Positions 24,403 to 34,050 of a DNA stretch of 64,000 bases are shown one piece after another. The notes under the pieces were generated by a model. The model was given only the letters and a program-made list of their open reading frames with translations. It made no database searches and was not told where the DNA came from. This DNA is from Achromobacter xylosoxidans (GTDB lineage: Bacteria > Pseudomonadota > Gammaproteobacteria > Burkholderiales > Burkholderiaceae_B): assembly GCF_002192695.1 (NCBI RefSeq), contig NZ_MTLG01000082.1:124001-188000 (forward strand), written 5' to 3'. A program made the translations under genes and the position numbers. The first letter of the stretch is position 1; each line of letters begins with the position of its first letter.

Positions 24403-25080
24403 TCATTGCGGATCCACTTTACGTAGCGTGCAGTTGGGCCATGTCGTTCTCAGCGCCTCGCCGAGCACCGAAACAATACAGGAAATATCCTGTTCTGCGG
24501 TTTCGTGTAGGGCTTCCGCGACGATCAGCGCACGCGACGTGGCTGGGCGGATCGCGGACCAGCCGCTCTGGCGATTGGTCCAGCGGCGCGCATGGGCGCG
24601 GCCGGAATCGTCTGCGAATATGACTTCGCCGGGTTCCGGGTGCTCGGTTTGGCCCGCGAACGTTTCGTAGATTTCATCGCCGCGCGCAAACCGCACGGCC
24701 AGGGAATGGGCGATCCGGTCGGCGTCGAAGACGGCAATGGGTGTGGCGTGGGCCAGCGACACGGCATTGCACAGGTCGATCAGCGGGTGCAGCGCAGGCA
24801 GCGCTCCTTCCTTGCGGTAGCGCCGCAGCAGCGCTTCCGAGGCGCAGCGGTATTGGGTCGGCTTGAGGCCCATGGCGGCAAAGGCGCGCCGCCAGGCTTG
24901 TATCTCGGGAAATTCCGCTTCGCTCGTGGTCGCCAGGCGCTGGTCGGCAATGGCCACGAGGCCGGAGATTGCAGGATTGGCGTCCGCAGTGGCATCGACG
25001 TTCTCGATCAGAAAGGCAGCGGATCGAAGCTGCGGAAAGCGGATGCGCAGATCGTGGGCGTAGCGGAAGGGAATAGGCAT
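24403..25080 (-). CDS. B3/4 domain-containing protein
   Basis: A 225-residue protein of the B3/4 family (PF03483), related to the B3/B4 editing-associated domain of phenylalanyl-tRNA synthetase beta subunit but free-standing. Typical pieces are FPEIQAWRRAFAAMG, YRCASEALLRRYRKEGALPALHPLIDLCNAVSL and the C-terminal ALIVAEALHETAEQ. Such proteins are thought to bind or deacylate mischarged tRNAs, but the role is not established. The ATG is weakly supported by upstream sequence. It is divergent from the MFS gene, with an AT-rich palindromic region between. Confidence 0.8.
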   Translation of the reverse strand: MPIPFRYAHDLRIRFPQLRSAAFLIENVDATADANPAISGLVAIADQRLATTSEAEFPEIQAWRRAFAAMGLKPTQYRCASEALLRRYRKEGALPALHPLIDLCNAVSLAHATPIAVFDADRIAHSLAVRFARGDEIYETFAGQTEHPEPGEVIFADDSGRAHARRWTNRQSGWSAIRPATSRALIVAEALHETAEQDISCIVSVLGEALRTTWPNCTLRKVDPQ

Positions 25081-25207
25081 GGCTGTGGCTCGGTGGGTTC
25101 GCGAAACACTATGCACGGTTCGATCAGGGCGCGTCTTGAATGAAATTGCGCGCTGGCCCGTCATCCGGCGCCAGGTTGGTGTCATTGAACCGTGTAATTC
25201 GCGCTTG

Positions 25208-25231
25208 AATATATACGGTCGTATGTATATT
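25208..25231. promoter_or_regulatory. AT-rich palindromic operator candidate before the MFS gene
   Basis: Positions 25208-25231 have outer arms AATATA and TATATT and an internal inverted repeat ATACG-GT-CGTAT (25213-25224). The element lies 41 bases upstream of the MFS start in an otherwise GC-rich region. It resembles TetR-type operators, though no TetR gene is adjacent. Confidence 0.4.
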
Positions 25232-25271
25232 ATTCTGCGAACGCGCAATGACCTGAGAGAGGCGAATTGGC

Positions 25272-26480
25272 ATGACCAGCACCATCCTGAAAACATCAAT
25301 CCCGGCGGATCGGCATCAGGCCAAGAACCCCTGGTTTCCCGTTGCGCTGCTTGCCTTCGGCGTGTTTGTCGTCGGAACCGGGGAGTTCGTGCTGGCTGGC
25401 TTGCTGCCGCTGCTGAGCGTTTCCCTGAACGTTACGCCCGCCGTCGCGGGACAGGTAATCACGATCTTCGCGCTGACCTGCGCCATCGCCGGTCCGGTCC
25501 TGACGACGTCCACCTCGGGGTGGGACCGCAGAACGGTGCTGGTTCTTGCGGCGACGATCTATCTTGCGGGCAGTGTCTGGACCGCGCTCGCGCCATCCTA
25601 TGCCCAGGTTCTGGGGGGGCAGATCGTGGCGGCGCTTGGCGTGGGATGGTTCGTGCCGAATGCCACGGTCACGGCCGCCGCCATGGTTTCGCCGGCGCAC
25701 CGGGGACGGGCGATCGCCTTGGTGGTCAGCGGTTTCACGGCGGCGACCGCGCTCGGTGCGCCCCTGGGCACGGCGCTGGGCGGGATGTTCGGCTGGCGTT
25801 CGACCATGTGGCTGGCAACCGCTCTGGCGGCGCTGGGCGCGGCCGGCGTGTTCGTCTTTATCCCGAAGCGGACCACGATCTCCGCAGTGGCGGGATTGCG
25901 GGAGCAATTGCGTCTTCTGCTTGAACCTCGAATTGTCGCGGTCCTGGGCGTGACCCTGCTGGCGTTCACTGCCGTATACATGCCGTACACCTACATGGGC
26001 ATCATCTTCGAGCGGGCCACGCAAGGCAGCAGCATCTACCTCGCGGGGCTGATGACGACGCTGGGCGTGGTGGGCACGTTAGGCAATCTGGGCGCAGGCA
26101 TGCTTGCCGACCGGATCGGCGGGCCCAGGGTCGTGGCGGTGGCTTTGCTTTGGCTGATCGCCAGCTTGCTGGCGCTGCGGCTGACGACCGGGAATCTGCC
26201 CTATGCCTTTGCGATGATCTCGATATACGGCATCGCCGCCTTCGCGATCACGACGCCGCAGCAACACCGGCTGATCGCGCTCAAGCCCGAAGCGGCCGGG
26301 GTGCTGGTGTCGCTCAATCAGGCCATCCTGTACCTGGCCATCGCGCTGTCCGGTTCGATCGGCGGCCTTGGGGTCGAATGGGCGGGCGCGGAGAATCTGG
26401 GTTTCGTGGCGGCGGCGCTGGCCGGAGCGGCATTGATATTGTCGCTAACGACGAAAGCGAACAGCCAGGCTGGCAGTTGA
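25272..26480 (+). CDS. MFS transporter, DHA1-type efflux family
   Basis: A 402-residue major-facilitator protein with 12 predicted helices, close in type to arabinose/drug exporters such as AraJ and YdhP. The N-terminal half carries FVVGTGEFVLAGLLPLLS, a hallmark of this DHA1 subgroup; SPAHRGRAIALVVSG lies in the loop region and FGWRSTMW follows the next helix. It should export a small molecule across the inner membrane using the proton gradient. The substrate is unknown. The gene stands alone with its own AT-rich promoter region. Confidence 0.92.
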   Translation: MTSTILKTSIPADRHQAKNPWFPVALLAFGVFVVGTGEFVLAGLLPLLSVSLNVTPAVAGQVITIFALTCAIAGPVLTTSTSGWDRRTVLVLAATIYLAGSVWTALAPSYAQVLGGQIVAALGVGWFVPNATVTAAAMVSPAHRGRAIALVVSGFTAATALGAPLGTALGGMFGWRSTMWLATALAALGAAGVFVFIPKRTTISAVAGLREQLRLLLEPRIVAVLGVTLLAFTAVYMPYTYMGIIFERATQGSSIYLAGLMTTLGVVGTLGNLGAGMLADRIGGPRVVAVALLWLIASLLALRLTTGNLPYAFAMISIYGIAAFAITTPQQHRLIALKPEAAGVLVSLNQAILYLAIALSGSIGGLGVEWAGAENLGFVAAALAGAALILSLTTKANSQAGS

Positions 26481-26698
26481 ACGAGGGTAGTCTCGGCCGT
26501 TGCCAAAGGCCGTGGAAGGATCGGACGGCTGCCTGGAACCGTGCGGCCGTGCACGGTCTGGCAGCACCCGTTGCATTCATGAGGAGCTTCGCGGCAATCC
26601 GAGGTGGCTGAACAGATCCCTCCCACGGTCTGCGTTCAGACGTACGCGCCTACGCTGTCCCATTTCGGGAGGCGCATATCACAGGCCGGATATTCTGC

Positions 26699-29107
26699 GT
26701 GGCGTTCGTGGCGGGTGCGGGGTTGGTTCAGCTATGGCCCCGGCTTCCAGGAGTCGGGGCCTCATGGCTGCTGGCCGGGGCGTGCCTGCTTGCGTCCGTA
26801 GGCGGCCTGCGCTGGCGCCGCCGCGTGGCGCGTACGCTAGCGGTCTTGGCGCTGGGCCTGTGCGCGGGCCTGCTCAATGCCGGCCTGCAGGCGCAATACC
26901 GGCTGGATGATGCGCTGTCGGACCCGCAGCAGGACGCGGTGTCGCGCCTGGTGCTGCGCGTGGCCAGCCTGCCCGAAGGCGATGAGCGCAGCCAGCGCTT
27001 CCTGGCCGAACTGGACGAGCCCCCGCCACCCGGCATTCCCTCGCGCATCCAGATCTCGTGGCAGGCGCCGCCCGGCCCGCAGGCGCAGCTTCCCGAAATC
27101 AAGCCCGGCCAGGTCTGGCGCATGGCGCTGGTGTTGCGGCGTCCGCACGGCTTGTTGAATCCAGCCGGGCCGGATGTGGAAGGGCGCCTGTTCGCGCAAG
27201 GGATACGGGCGGTGGCTACGGTGCGCGGGCAGCCCAGGCTGCTGGCGGACCGGCCCTGGGCGACGCCGGGGATTGCCATCGAACGGGCGCGCCACAACGT
27301 GAGGGAGGGCCTGCGCGCGGCCTTGGGGGAGCACCGCTACGCGCCCGTGATGATCGCCTTGGCCATTGGCGACCAGGCCGGCGTGGCGCGCGAGGACTGG
27401 CTGCTGTTCAACCGCAGCGGCATCACGCATCTGGTGTCGATCAGCGGCATGCATGTGACCTCGATAGCTGGCATCGCCGGGTTGCTGGTGGCGGCGCTGT
27501 GGCGGCGGGGGCGCTGGCGCGGCGCGGGGCTGGCCGAGCATGTGCCCGCGCGCGTGGCGGGCGGGGCCGCGGCCGCGCTGGTCGCGCTGCTGTATTGCCT
27601 GCTGGCGGGCTGGGGCGTGCCGGCGCGCCGCACGTTTTTCATGCTGTCGGTGGTGCTGGCGGCCGCGGTGTCGCGCTTGCCGCTGTCGGGCGGTCGGGTG
27701 CTGGCGTGCGCGGCTGCGGCGGTGGTGGCGCTGGATCCGTGGGCGCCGGTGTCGGCGGGATTCTGGTTGTCGTTCGGCGCGGTGGCCGTGCTGTTGCGCA
27801 TCGCGGACGCGCCGGTGGACCGCGAAGCCGGCTGGCGCCGGCGCTGGGCGGCCAGGCTGGCGCAGGCGGTGCGCTTGCAGCTGATGGTCACCGTGGGCCT
27901 GACGCCCTTGCTGGCCTACCTGGTGCATCAGGTGTCGTTGGGATCGCCGTTGGCCAATGCGGTGGCGATTCCAGTCGTGACCTTCGTCGTGACGCCGCTG
28001 GCTTTGGTGTGTTCCGCCTTGTCGGTTTTGCCGGGCGCGCAGGGGCTGGCCGAGTTGGCCGGGCGATGGGGCTTGCAGGCGTTCGACCTGACCATGGCGC
28101 CGGTGTCCTGGGTGGGCAACGCGTCCTGGGCCAGCGTGCTGGTTGCGGCGGCATCGTGGCCATGGCTGCTGCTGGCCGTGGCGGGCATGGTCTGGGCGCT
28201 GCAGGTGCGCGGATGGCCGGGCAGGCAACTGGGATGGCTCTGCATGCTGCCGCTGCTGTTCTGGCGGCCCGACCGGCCCGAGCCGGGATACTGGCGCATG
28301 AGTGCGATGGATGTGGGGCAGGGCAGCGCCATCCTGGTGGAGACGGCCAGCCAGGCCCTGCTGTTCGACGCGGGACCGCGCCATTACGGCGGCAGCGACG
28401 CGGGCGAGCGCGTCGTCGCGCCGTTCCTGCTGGCGCGGGGCATCCAGCAGTTGGACGTGTTGGTCCTGTCGCATGCCGACCTCGACCACGTGGGCGGATT
28501 GCGCGCGGTGCTGGCGGCAGTTCCGGCAGACCGCAGCTACGCGTCCTTCGATCTGGCTGGATTCCTGCGCCGCGATATTCGGATGTGGCCGCAAGCCGGC
28601 AGCGCCGCACCGCCATTGCCCGCCGACATGGGGCGTTGCCGGCGCGGCATGCGCTGGGAGGCGGACGGCGTGGCGTTCACCTTCCTCAATCCCGCGGATA
28701 GCGGCGACAAGAAAGGAGAGGGGCGCAATGCCGATAGCTGCGTGCTGCTGGTGCAGGGCAAATCGCATGCGCTGCTGCTGACGGGTGATGTGGGCGTGGC
28801 TCAGGAAAATGCGCTGGCCCAGGCGTTGTCCCAGGTCGATGTGGTGATGGCACCGCATCACGGTTCGGCGTCGTCCTCGGGGCAGGGCCTAGTGGACGCG
28901 TCCGCCGCAGGTCATGCGATCGCGCAGGCGGGGCATCTGAACCGCTTCCGCCATCCGGCGCGCGCGGTGGAACGGCGGTGGACGCGCGCCGGCGCGGCGT
29001 TTTGGCGCAGCGACCGCGACGGCGCGGTGATGGCGACCTCAGGCGCCGGGGGACTGGAGGTATGGGCAGAGCGTGAGCGCGGGCGGCGGTACTGGCATGG
29101 GCGCTGA
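26699..29107 (+). CDS. comEC: DNA internalisation-related competence protein ComEC/Rec2
   Basis: An 802-residue protein with the ComEC layout. An N-terminal region with membrane helices and an OB-like part (residues about 60-180) is followed by the Competence domain with its helices (LVSISGMHVTSIAG near residue 245) and then a C-terminal metallo-beta-lactamase domain (MSAMDVGQGSAILVE, LSHADLDHVGG, LLLTGDVG, MAPHHGSASSS). It forms the inner-membrane channel for single-stranded DNA during natural transformation. The GTG start at 26699 lies in mid-hydrophobic sequence and has a poor ribosome binding site, so the true start may be slightly upstream at a non-standard codon. Confidence 0.93.
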   Translation: MAFVAGAGLVQLWPRLPGVGASWLLAGACLLASVGGLRWRRRVARTLAVLALGLCAGLLNAGLQAQYRLDDALSDPQQDAVSRLVLRVASLPEGDERSQRFLAELDEPPPPGIPSRIQISWQAPPGPQAQLPEIKPGQVWRMALVLRRPHGLLNPAGPDVEGRLFAQGIRAVATVRGQPRLLADRPWATPGIAIERARHNVREGLRAALGEHRYAPVMIALAIGDQAGVAREDWLLFNRSGITHLVSISGMHVTSIAGIAGLLVAALWRRGRWRGAGLAEHVPARVAGGAAAALVALLYCLLAGWGVPARRTFFMLSVVLAAAVSRLPLSGGRVLACAAAAVVALDPWAPVSAGFWLSFGAVAVLLRIADAPVDREAGWRRRWAARLAQAVRLQLMVTVGLTPLLAYLVHQVSLGSPLANAVAIPVVTFVVTPLALVCSALSVLPGAQGLAELAGRWGLQAFDLTMAPVSWVGNASWASVLVAAASWPWLLLAVAGMVWALQVRGWPGRQLGWLCMLPLLFWRPDRPEPGYWRMSAMDVGQGSAILVETASQALLFDAGPRHYGGSDAGERVVAPFLLARGIQQLDVLVLSHADLDHVGGLRAVLAAVPADRSYASFDLAGFLRRDIRMWPQAGSAAPPLPADMGRCRRGMRWEADGVAFTFLNPADSGDKKGEGRNADSCVLLVQGKSHALLLTGDVGVAQENALAQALSQVDVVMAPHHGSASSSGQGLVDASAAGHAIAQAGHLNRFRHPARAVERRWTRAGAAFWRSDRDGAVMATSGAGGLEVWAERERGRRYWHGR

Positions 29108-29122
29108 GGCCGCCCGCGGCGT

Positions 29123-30106
29123 TCAATTGGCGCCGAGCAGGTTCGCGCTCTTGACCAGCGACGATACGCGTTGCGAGTCGCGCTTGAGCAGATCGGAGAA
29201 CGCGATGGGGCCGCGTTCCTGAGCGGTAGGCGCTTGCGCCGCCAATTGTTCCAGACGCGTCTTGAACTCGGGGGTGTCTATCGCTTGCGACAGGGCGGCG
29301 GCCAGTTTTTCGACCACAGGCTGCGGCGTGCCAGCCGGCGCCACCAGGCCATTCCAGATGGCCAGATCGAATTCGGGCAATCCACCCTCGGCAAAGGTGG
29401 GGATGTCCGGACTTTGCGCCAGGCGCGCGGTTCCGGTCACGGCAATGGCCTTGACGCGCTTGTCCTGATGCAGGGGGAGCATGGTCACGGTCTGGTCTAT
29501 CACCCCGTCAATCATGCCGCTCATCAGGTCGGTCAGCGCCGGACCCGTGCCGCGGTAGGGGATGAGCTCGCCGCGCGCGTTGGCGAAGTGCAGGAACATG
29601 GCCTCGGCCAGATGCGCCGTGCTGCCCGGGCCGCTGGAGCCCAGGTTGAGTTTGACCGCGTTCACGTCGCGGATGCGCTTGAGCATGGCGGGCAGGTCCT
29701 GGATGCCGCTCTTGTTGCTGACCGACAGCACCATCGGCACGGTCGCGACGATGCCGATGGGCGCCAATTCCTTTTGCGGATCGTAGTTGGCCTTGGGATG
29801 CAGATGAGGCAGGATCGCCAGGGACATGTTGTTGAAGGCCAGGGTGTAGCCGTCCGGTGCGCTTTTCTGCAGCTTCTGCATGCCGATGAGGCCGCCGGCC
29901 CCGCCGGAGTTTTCGACGACCACCGTCTGGCCCAATTGCTTGGACAGCGACGTGGCCACCAGGCGGCCCAGCGTGTCGCTGGTGCCGCCGGGCGCGAAGG
30001 GCACGATGACCGTGATGGCGCGGCTGGGATAGTCCTGGGCGGCGGCGGGAGCGGCAAAGGCCGTTGCGGCCAGGGCGGCGCACAGGATGGGGGCGATGCG
30101 TAGCAT
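29123..30106 (-). CDS. Bug-family (TctC) periplasmic solute-binding receptor
   Basis: A 327-residue Bug protein: signal peptide cut after PAAAQ, then YPSRAITVIVPFAPGGTSDTLGR, ENSGGAGGLIG and SAPDGYTL, which form the carboxylate-binding loops, and LIPYRGTGPALTDLMSG. It is the last gene of a five-gene minus-strand operon of dehydrogenases. It should capture the organic acid that the operon degrades. No TctAB permease gene accompanies it. A 15-base gap separates its stop from the convergent comEC. Confidence 0.93.
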   Translation of the reverse strand: MLRIAPILCAALAATAFAAPAAAQDYPSRAITVIVPFAPGGTSDTLGRLVATSLSKQLGQTVVVENSGGAGGLIGMQKLQKSAPDGYTLAFNNMSLAILPHLHPKANYDPQKELAPIGIVATVPMVLSVSNKSGIQDLPAMLKRIRDVNAVKLNLGSSGPGSTAHLAEAMFLHFANARGELIPYRGTGPALTDLMSGMIDGVIDQTVTMLPLHQDKRVKAIAVTGTARLAQSPDIPTFAEGGLPEFDLAIWNGLVAPAGTPQPVVEKLAAALSQAIDTPEFKTRLEQLAAQAPTAQERGPIAFSDLLKRDSQRVSSLVKSANLLGAN

Positions 30107-30155
30107 GGAGTGTCTCCTCGTATCTTGTTTTCTATGTGGGGAATTGGCCTTGCCG

Positions 30156-31244
30156 TCAGCGCGACAACGCGCGGCAGACGGCCTGGGTCATGTCGGTGCA
30201 GCTTGCCGTGCCGCCCAGGTCGCGCGGCACGTGATCGCCTTTGGCAAGCACCTGTTCGACAGCGCCCTCGATGCGCCGCGCGGATTCCGAGAGCGCGGCA
30301 TCGGCATGCTTGTCGCCCAGCCAGCGCAGCATGAGCGCGCCCGACAGAATGGTGGCCAGCGGACTGGCGGCGTTCTGGCCGGCGATGTCGGGCGCGGACC
30401 CGTGCGCGCCCTGGAAGAGCCCGTGGGTGTCGCCGAGTTCCGCGGATGCCGACAGGCCCATGCCGCCTATCGTGGCGGCGCCCAGGTCGGAAATGATGTC
30501 GCCGAACATGTTTTCCGCCACGATCACGTCATAGAAGTCCGGCCGCTTGAGCATGTGCACCGTGATGGCGTCGGCATAGGCGTAGTCGATTTCGACGTCG
30601 GGGTAGCTGGCGGCCACGTCGTCGCAGACCGCGCGGAAGAAGGCGTAGGTGCGCAGGATGTTGGCCTTGTCGCATACCGTGACGCGGCGCTTGCCGTCGC
30701 GCGGCGCGCCCGTGCGCTGGCGGGCCAGTTCAAAGGAAAAGCGGGCGACGCGTTCGATGCCCTTGCGGGTGACGACGATGGTGTCGGTCGCCACTTCATC
30801 GCGCAGCACGATCCCGCCGCCGCGGCTGGCATAAAGGCCTTCGGTGTTCTCGCGGACGATGACGTAGTCGATCTGTCCCGGCTTGAAATGCTTGAGCGGC
30901 GAATCGACGCCCTGGTATAGGCGGATGGGGCGCACGTTGGCGTACAGGTCCAGCCGGAAGCGCAGGCGCAGATGCAGGTCGTTTCCGACCTCGGTGCCGT
31001 CGGGGTAGGTCACGCCCGGCATGCCCGCCGCGCCGTGCAGGATGGCGTCGGCCGCCTTGCAGGCCGCGTAGGTGTCGTCGGGCAGAACCTGGCCCGACCT
31101 GACGTAGTGGTCGGCGCCGCCGTCGTAGCTGCTGAATGAGAGCAGGCCGGCGCCGCAGGCTTCCTTCAGCACGGTGATCGCCGATTGGCAGACCTCCGGA
31201 CCGATGCCATCGCCGTCGATGGTCGCAATTTCATACTTAGCCAT
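30156..31244 (-). CDS. Isocitrate/isopropylmalate/tartrate dehydrogenase family protein
   Basis: A 362-residue NAD(P)-dependent beta-decarboxylating dehydrogenase. Motifs are ATIDGDGIGPEV at the N-terminus, YANVRPIRLYQGV with substrate-binding Arg residues, VRENTEGLY with the catalytic Tyr, CDKANILR with the catalytic Lys, and VAENMFGDIISDL with the metal-binding Asp residues. The family oxidises and decarboxylates 2-hydroxy acids that carry a second carboxylate (isocitrate, isopropylmalate, tartrate, D-malate). The leucine pathway and TCA cycle are not encoded here, so a catabolic role on a malate- or tartrate-like acid taken up by the adjacent Bug receptor is more likely. Confidence 0.88.
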   Translation of the reverse strand: MAKYEIATIDGDGIGPEVCQSAITVLKEACGAGLLSFSSYDGGADHYVRSGQVLPDDTYAACKAADAILHGAAGMPGVTYPDGTEVGNDLHLRLRFRLDLYANVRPIRLYQGVDSPLKHFKPGQIDYVIVRENTEGLYASRGGGIVLRDEVATDTIVVTRKGIERVARFSFELARQRTGAPRDGKRRVTVCDKANILRTYAFFRAVCDDVAASYPDVEIDYAYADAITVHMLKRPDFYDVIVAENMFGDIISDLGAATIGGMGLSASAELGDTHGLFQGAHGSAPDIAGQNAASPLATILSGALMLRWLGDKHADAALSESARRIEGAVEQVLAKGDHVPRDLGGTASCTDMTQAVCRALSR

Positions 31245-31284
31245 GTCTGGCTGTCTCCTCGTGTAGGTTTCGAAATCGAAGGGA

Positions 31285-31307
31285 CGGCCGCGCCCGGGAC
31301 GCGGCCG
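31285..31307. other. Intercistronic hairpin
   Basis: CGGCCGCG and CGCGGCCG form an 8-bp stem around the 7 bases CCCGGGA, just past the aldehyde dehydrogenase stop and before the next gene of the operon. No T-run. It may set relative transcript stability within the operon. Confidence 0.45.
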
Positions 31308-31314
31308 CCGGGGC

Positions 31315-32763
31315 TTACCAAGTGGTCGATATGTACTTGGCTTCCATGAACTCCAGCAGGCCGTGGTGCGCGCCTTCGCGGCCCAGGCCGCTTTGCTTGA
31401 CGCCGCCGAAGGGCGCCGCGGGATCCGATACCAGGCCGCGGTTCAGGGCGATCATGCCGCTTTCTATGCGTTCGGATACGCGCAGGCCGCGCGCCAGGTC
31501 GCGCGTATAGACGTATGCGACCAATCCGTACTCGGTGGCGTTGGCCAAGGCCACGGCCTCGTCCTCGGTATCGAAGGCCACGATGGGCGCCACGGGGCCG
31601 AAGATTTCTTCAGCGAGCAGGTCGGCGTCGGCGGGCACGTCCACCAGCACGGTGGGCTCGTAGAAGTGGCCAGCACGGTCCAGCCGCTTGCCGCCGGCCT
31701 TGATCCGCGCACCCTTGGCGACGGCGTCGGCCACCAGCGATGCCACCTTGTCCACCGCGCCCGCATTGACCAAGGGGCCGCATTGCGTGCCGGGATCGAC
31801 GCCGTCGCCGGTCTTCAGCGCAGCCATGCGCGCGGCGAAGCGGGCGCTGAATGCCTCGACCGCGCCGCGCTGCACGTAGAAGCGATTGGCCGCCGTGCAG
31901 GCTTCGCCGCCGTTGCGCATCTTGGCGATCATGGCGCCTTCGACGGCCGCATCGATGTCCGCGTCGTCGAAGACCAGGAAGGGCGCGTTGCCGCCCAGCT
32001 CCATCGAGCAGCTGATGATGGAATCGGCCGCCTTGCGCAGCAGCACGCGGCCCACTTCCGTCGAGCCGGTGAAGGAGAGCTTGCGCACGCGCGGGTCGTC
32101 CAGCACCGCGTTGGCGAACTTGCCCGCCGACGAGGTCGTCAGTACGTTGACCACGCCCGCGGGCACGCCGGCTTCCTCCAGCAGGCGCATGACGGCGTAG
32201 GCGGTCAAGGGCGTCTCGGTGGCGGGCTTGAGGATGCAGGTGCAGCCGGCGGCCAGGGCGGGCGCGATCTTGCGGGTGGCCATGGCCGCCGGGAAGTTCC
32301 ACGGCGTGACCAGCAGCGCGATGCCTATGGGCTGGTATTGCACGATGATGCGGCTGGCGCCGCCGGGCGACACGCTGATGTCGCCGTTGATGCGCACCGC
32401 TTCCTCCGAGAACCAGCGGAAGAACTCCGCGGCGTAGGCGACCTCGCCGCGCGCGTCCGTCAGCGCCTTGCCGTTTTCCTGGGAAATCAGGCGCGCAAGA
32501 TGGTCGGCGTCCCGCATCATCAGTTCATAGCACTTGCGCAGGATTTCGCCGCGCTGGCGGGCCGGCGTGGCAGCCCAGCCGGCGGCGGCCCGCGCGGCCG
32601 CATCCACGGCCGCGGCGGCGTCTTCGAGCGTCGCGTCCGCCACGCTGGCGATCACCTGTTCGGTGGACGGGTCGTACACGTCGATGCGACGGCCCGAGGT
32701 GGAGGCGCGCCAGGCGCCGTCGATATAAAGGTCAGTGGACAGCTTGTTGGCCTCGATGGTCAT
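31315..32763 (-). CDS. NAD(P)-dependent succinate-semialdehyde dehydrogenase family (GabD-like)
   Basis: A 482-residue aldehyde dehydrogenase of the succinate/glutarate semialdehyde type. It has the cofactor region LVTPWNFPAAMATRKIAPALAAG (in two adjacent motifs), the FTGSTEVG nucleotide loop, catalytic Glu in MELGGNAPF and catalytic Cys in NGGEACTAANRF. GabD normally has a second Cys two residues after the catalytic one; here it is Ala. The C-terminal FGGVKQSGLGREG is typical of the group. With the iron alcohol dehydrogenase encoded next to it, a two-step oxidation from an omega-hydroxy acid to a dicarboxylate such as succinate is plausible. Confidence 0.9.
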   Translation of the reverse strand: MTIEANKLSTDLYIDGAWRASTSGRRIDVYDPSTEQVIASVADATLEDAAAAVDAAARAAAGWAATPARQRGEILRKCYELMMRDADHLARLISQENGKALTDARGEVAYAAEFFRWFSEEAVRINGDISVSPGGASRIIVQYQPIGIALLVTPWNFPAAMATRKIAPALAAGCTCILKPATETPLTAYAVMRLLEEAGVPAGVVNVLTTSSAGKFANAVLDDPRVRKLSFTGSTEVGRVLLRKAADSIISCSMELGGNAPFLVFDDADIDAAVEGAMIAKMRNGGEACTAANRFYVQRGAVEAFSARFAARMAALKTGDGVDPGTQCGPLVNAGAVDKVASLVADAVAKGARIKAGGKRLDRAGHFYEPTVLVDVPADADLLAEEIFGPVAPIVAFDTEDEAVALANATEYGLVAYVYTRDLARGLRVSERIESGMIALNRGLVSDPAAPFGGVKQSGLGREGAHHGLLEFMEAKYISTTW

Positions 32764-32795
32764 GCGTCAGCTCCGGATATGGGTGAAGGGGGGAA

Positions 32796-34019
32796 TCAAG
32801 ATGCGCGAAACGAGCCGCGTCCCGCATGGGCGGCGGCCACGATGGCGGCGATGCCGTCCTGGCCCAGCGGGCGCGGATTGTTCGTGACCAGGCGCGCGGC
32901 GAGCATGGATTGCGCCGCGATCCATTCGAGTTGGTCGGCGCGCACGCCCAGTCCGGCCAGCGTCGCGGGGATGCCGATGCGCGAGAACAGTTCGTACACA
33001 TGGCGCGGCGCGCGGGCGGCGAGGCGCGCGGGATCGGTCTCCGTGTCTCCCATCGCCGCCGAGATGGCCGCATAGTCGGCGCCGCAGGCGGTTGCGTTGA
33101 AATCCATGACATAGGGCATCAGGGTGGCCACGCCCGCGCCGTGCGCCGTGTGGGTCAGCGCGCCGATCGGGTATTGGATGGCGTGCGCCGCCGCGGTGCC
33201 CGCGACGCCGAAGGCCAGGCCGGCGGCAAGCGCCGCGGCCATGACCTGGCCCCTGGCATGAAGGTCGCTGCCGTCGTCGACGGCGCGAGGCAGATAGGCT
33301 GCGAGCGCGCGGATGGCAATCAGCGCCTGCTGGTCGCTGAAGGCGTTCTTGCCGACGAATACGCGGGTCTGCGCGATGTCGGCATCCGGACTGCGACGGA
33401 CCGCGGTCAGCGCTTCGATGGCATGGGTCAAGGCGTCGGCGCCGGCGATGGCGGTAAGTCCCTTGGGGCAGGTCAGCGTCAGTTCGGGATCGCAGATGGC
33501 GGTGTGGGGAATCAGGTGCGGGCTGGAGACGCCCACCTTCAGATCGCGGGCGCTGTCGGCCAGCACGGCGACGGGCGTGACCTCGGAGCCCGTGCCCGAT
33601 GTGGTGGGCAGCGCGATCACGGGTATCACCGGGCCGGGCACCTTGTATTCGCCGTAGTAATCGGAGGCCTTCCCGCCATGCGTCAGCAGCAGGCTGACGA
33701 GCTTGGCCATGTCCAGGCAACTGCCGCCGCCCAGTCCGACGACCACCTCTGGCTGGAATGCGCCGTGCGCCGCCACGCATTCGTAGACGCCCTCGACGGG
33801 CAGGTCCGGTTGGGTGCGGTCGTATACCTGGACGCGCACGCCGGCGCTTTCCAGCGTGGCCAGCAGTTCGGACATTTCCGCCGTGGCGGCGAAGCGCTCG
33901 TCGGTGCAGATCAGCGCGCGCTGGCCCAGGGCGGCCGCGACGCGGCCCAGCGCAAGACGCTGCCCGTTTCCGAACAGCACGGCGCGCGGCGCGCGCATGA
34001 TTCCAAACAATTCATTCAT
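32796..34019 (-). CDS. Iron-containing (group III) alcohol dehydrogenase
   Basis: A 407-residue member of the Fe-ADH family (PF00465). It has the NAD-binding GLGGGSCLDMAK, the diagnostic LPTTSGTGSEVTP, Asp/His metal ligands in GADALTHAIEAL, and the later HTAHGAGVATLMPYV. The family includes 4-hydroxybutyrate dehydrogenase and maleylacetate reductase. Next to a GabD-like gene, a 4-hydroxybutyrate-dehydrogenase-like role is a fair guess. The ATG was placed where AAGGATCC precedes it; the open frame extends upstream into the neighbouring gene only by chance. Confidence 0.9.
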   Translation of the reverse strand: MNELFGIMRAPRAVLFGNGQRLALGRVAAALGQRALICTDERFAATAEMSELLATLESAGVRVQVYDRTQPDLPVEGVYECVAAHGAFQPEVVVGLGGGSCLDMAKLVSLLLTHGGKASDYYGEYKVPGPVIPVIALPTTSGTGSEVTPVAVLADSARDLKVGVSSPHLIPHTAICDPELTLTCPKGLTAIAGADALTHAIEALTAVRRSPDADIAQTRVFVGKNAFSDQQALIAIRALAAYLPRAVDDGSDLHARGQVMAAALAAGLAFGVAGTAAAHAIQYPIGALTHTAHGAGVATLMPYVMDFNATACGADYAAISAAMGDTETDPARLAARAPRHVYELFSRIGIPATLAGLGVRADQLEWIAAQSMLAARLVTNNPRPLGQDGIAAIVAAAHAGRGSFRAS

Positions 34020-34050
34020 TGTGGATCCTTGAAGGAGAGTCTTGGGGAAT

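Noticed and set aside
26498..26910. Small ORF between the MFS gene and comEC
   Set aside because: Arg/Ser-rich shadow that overlaps comEC out of frame; no start signal. The 218-base gap shows no convincing gene.
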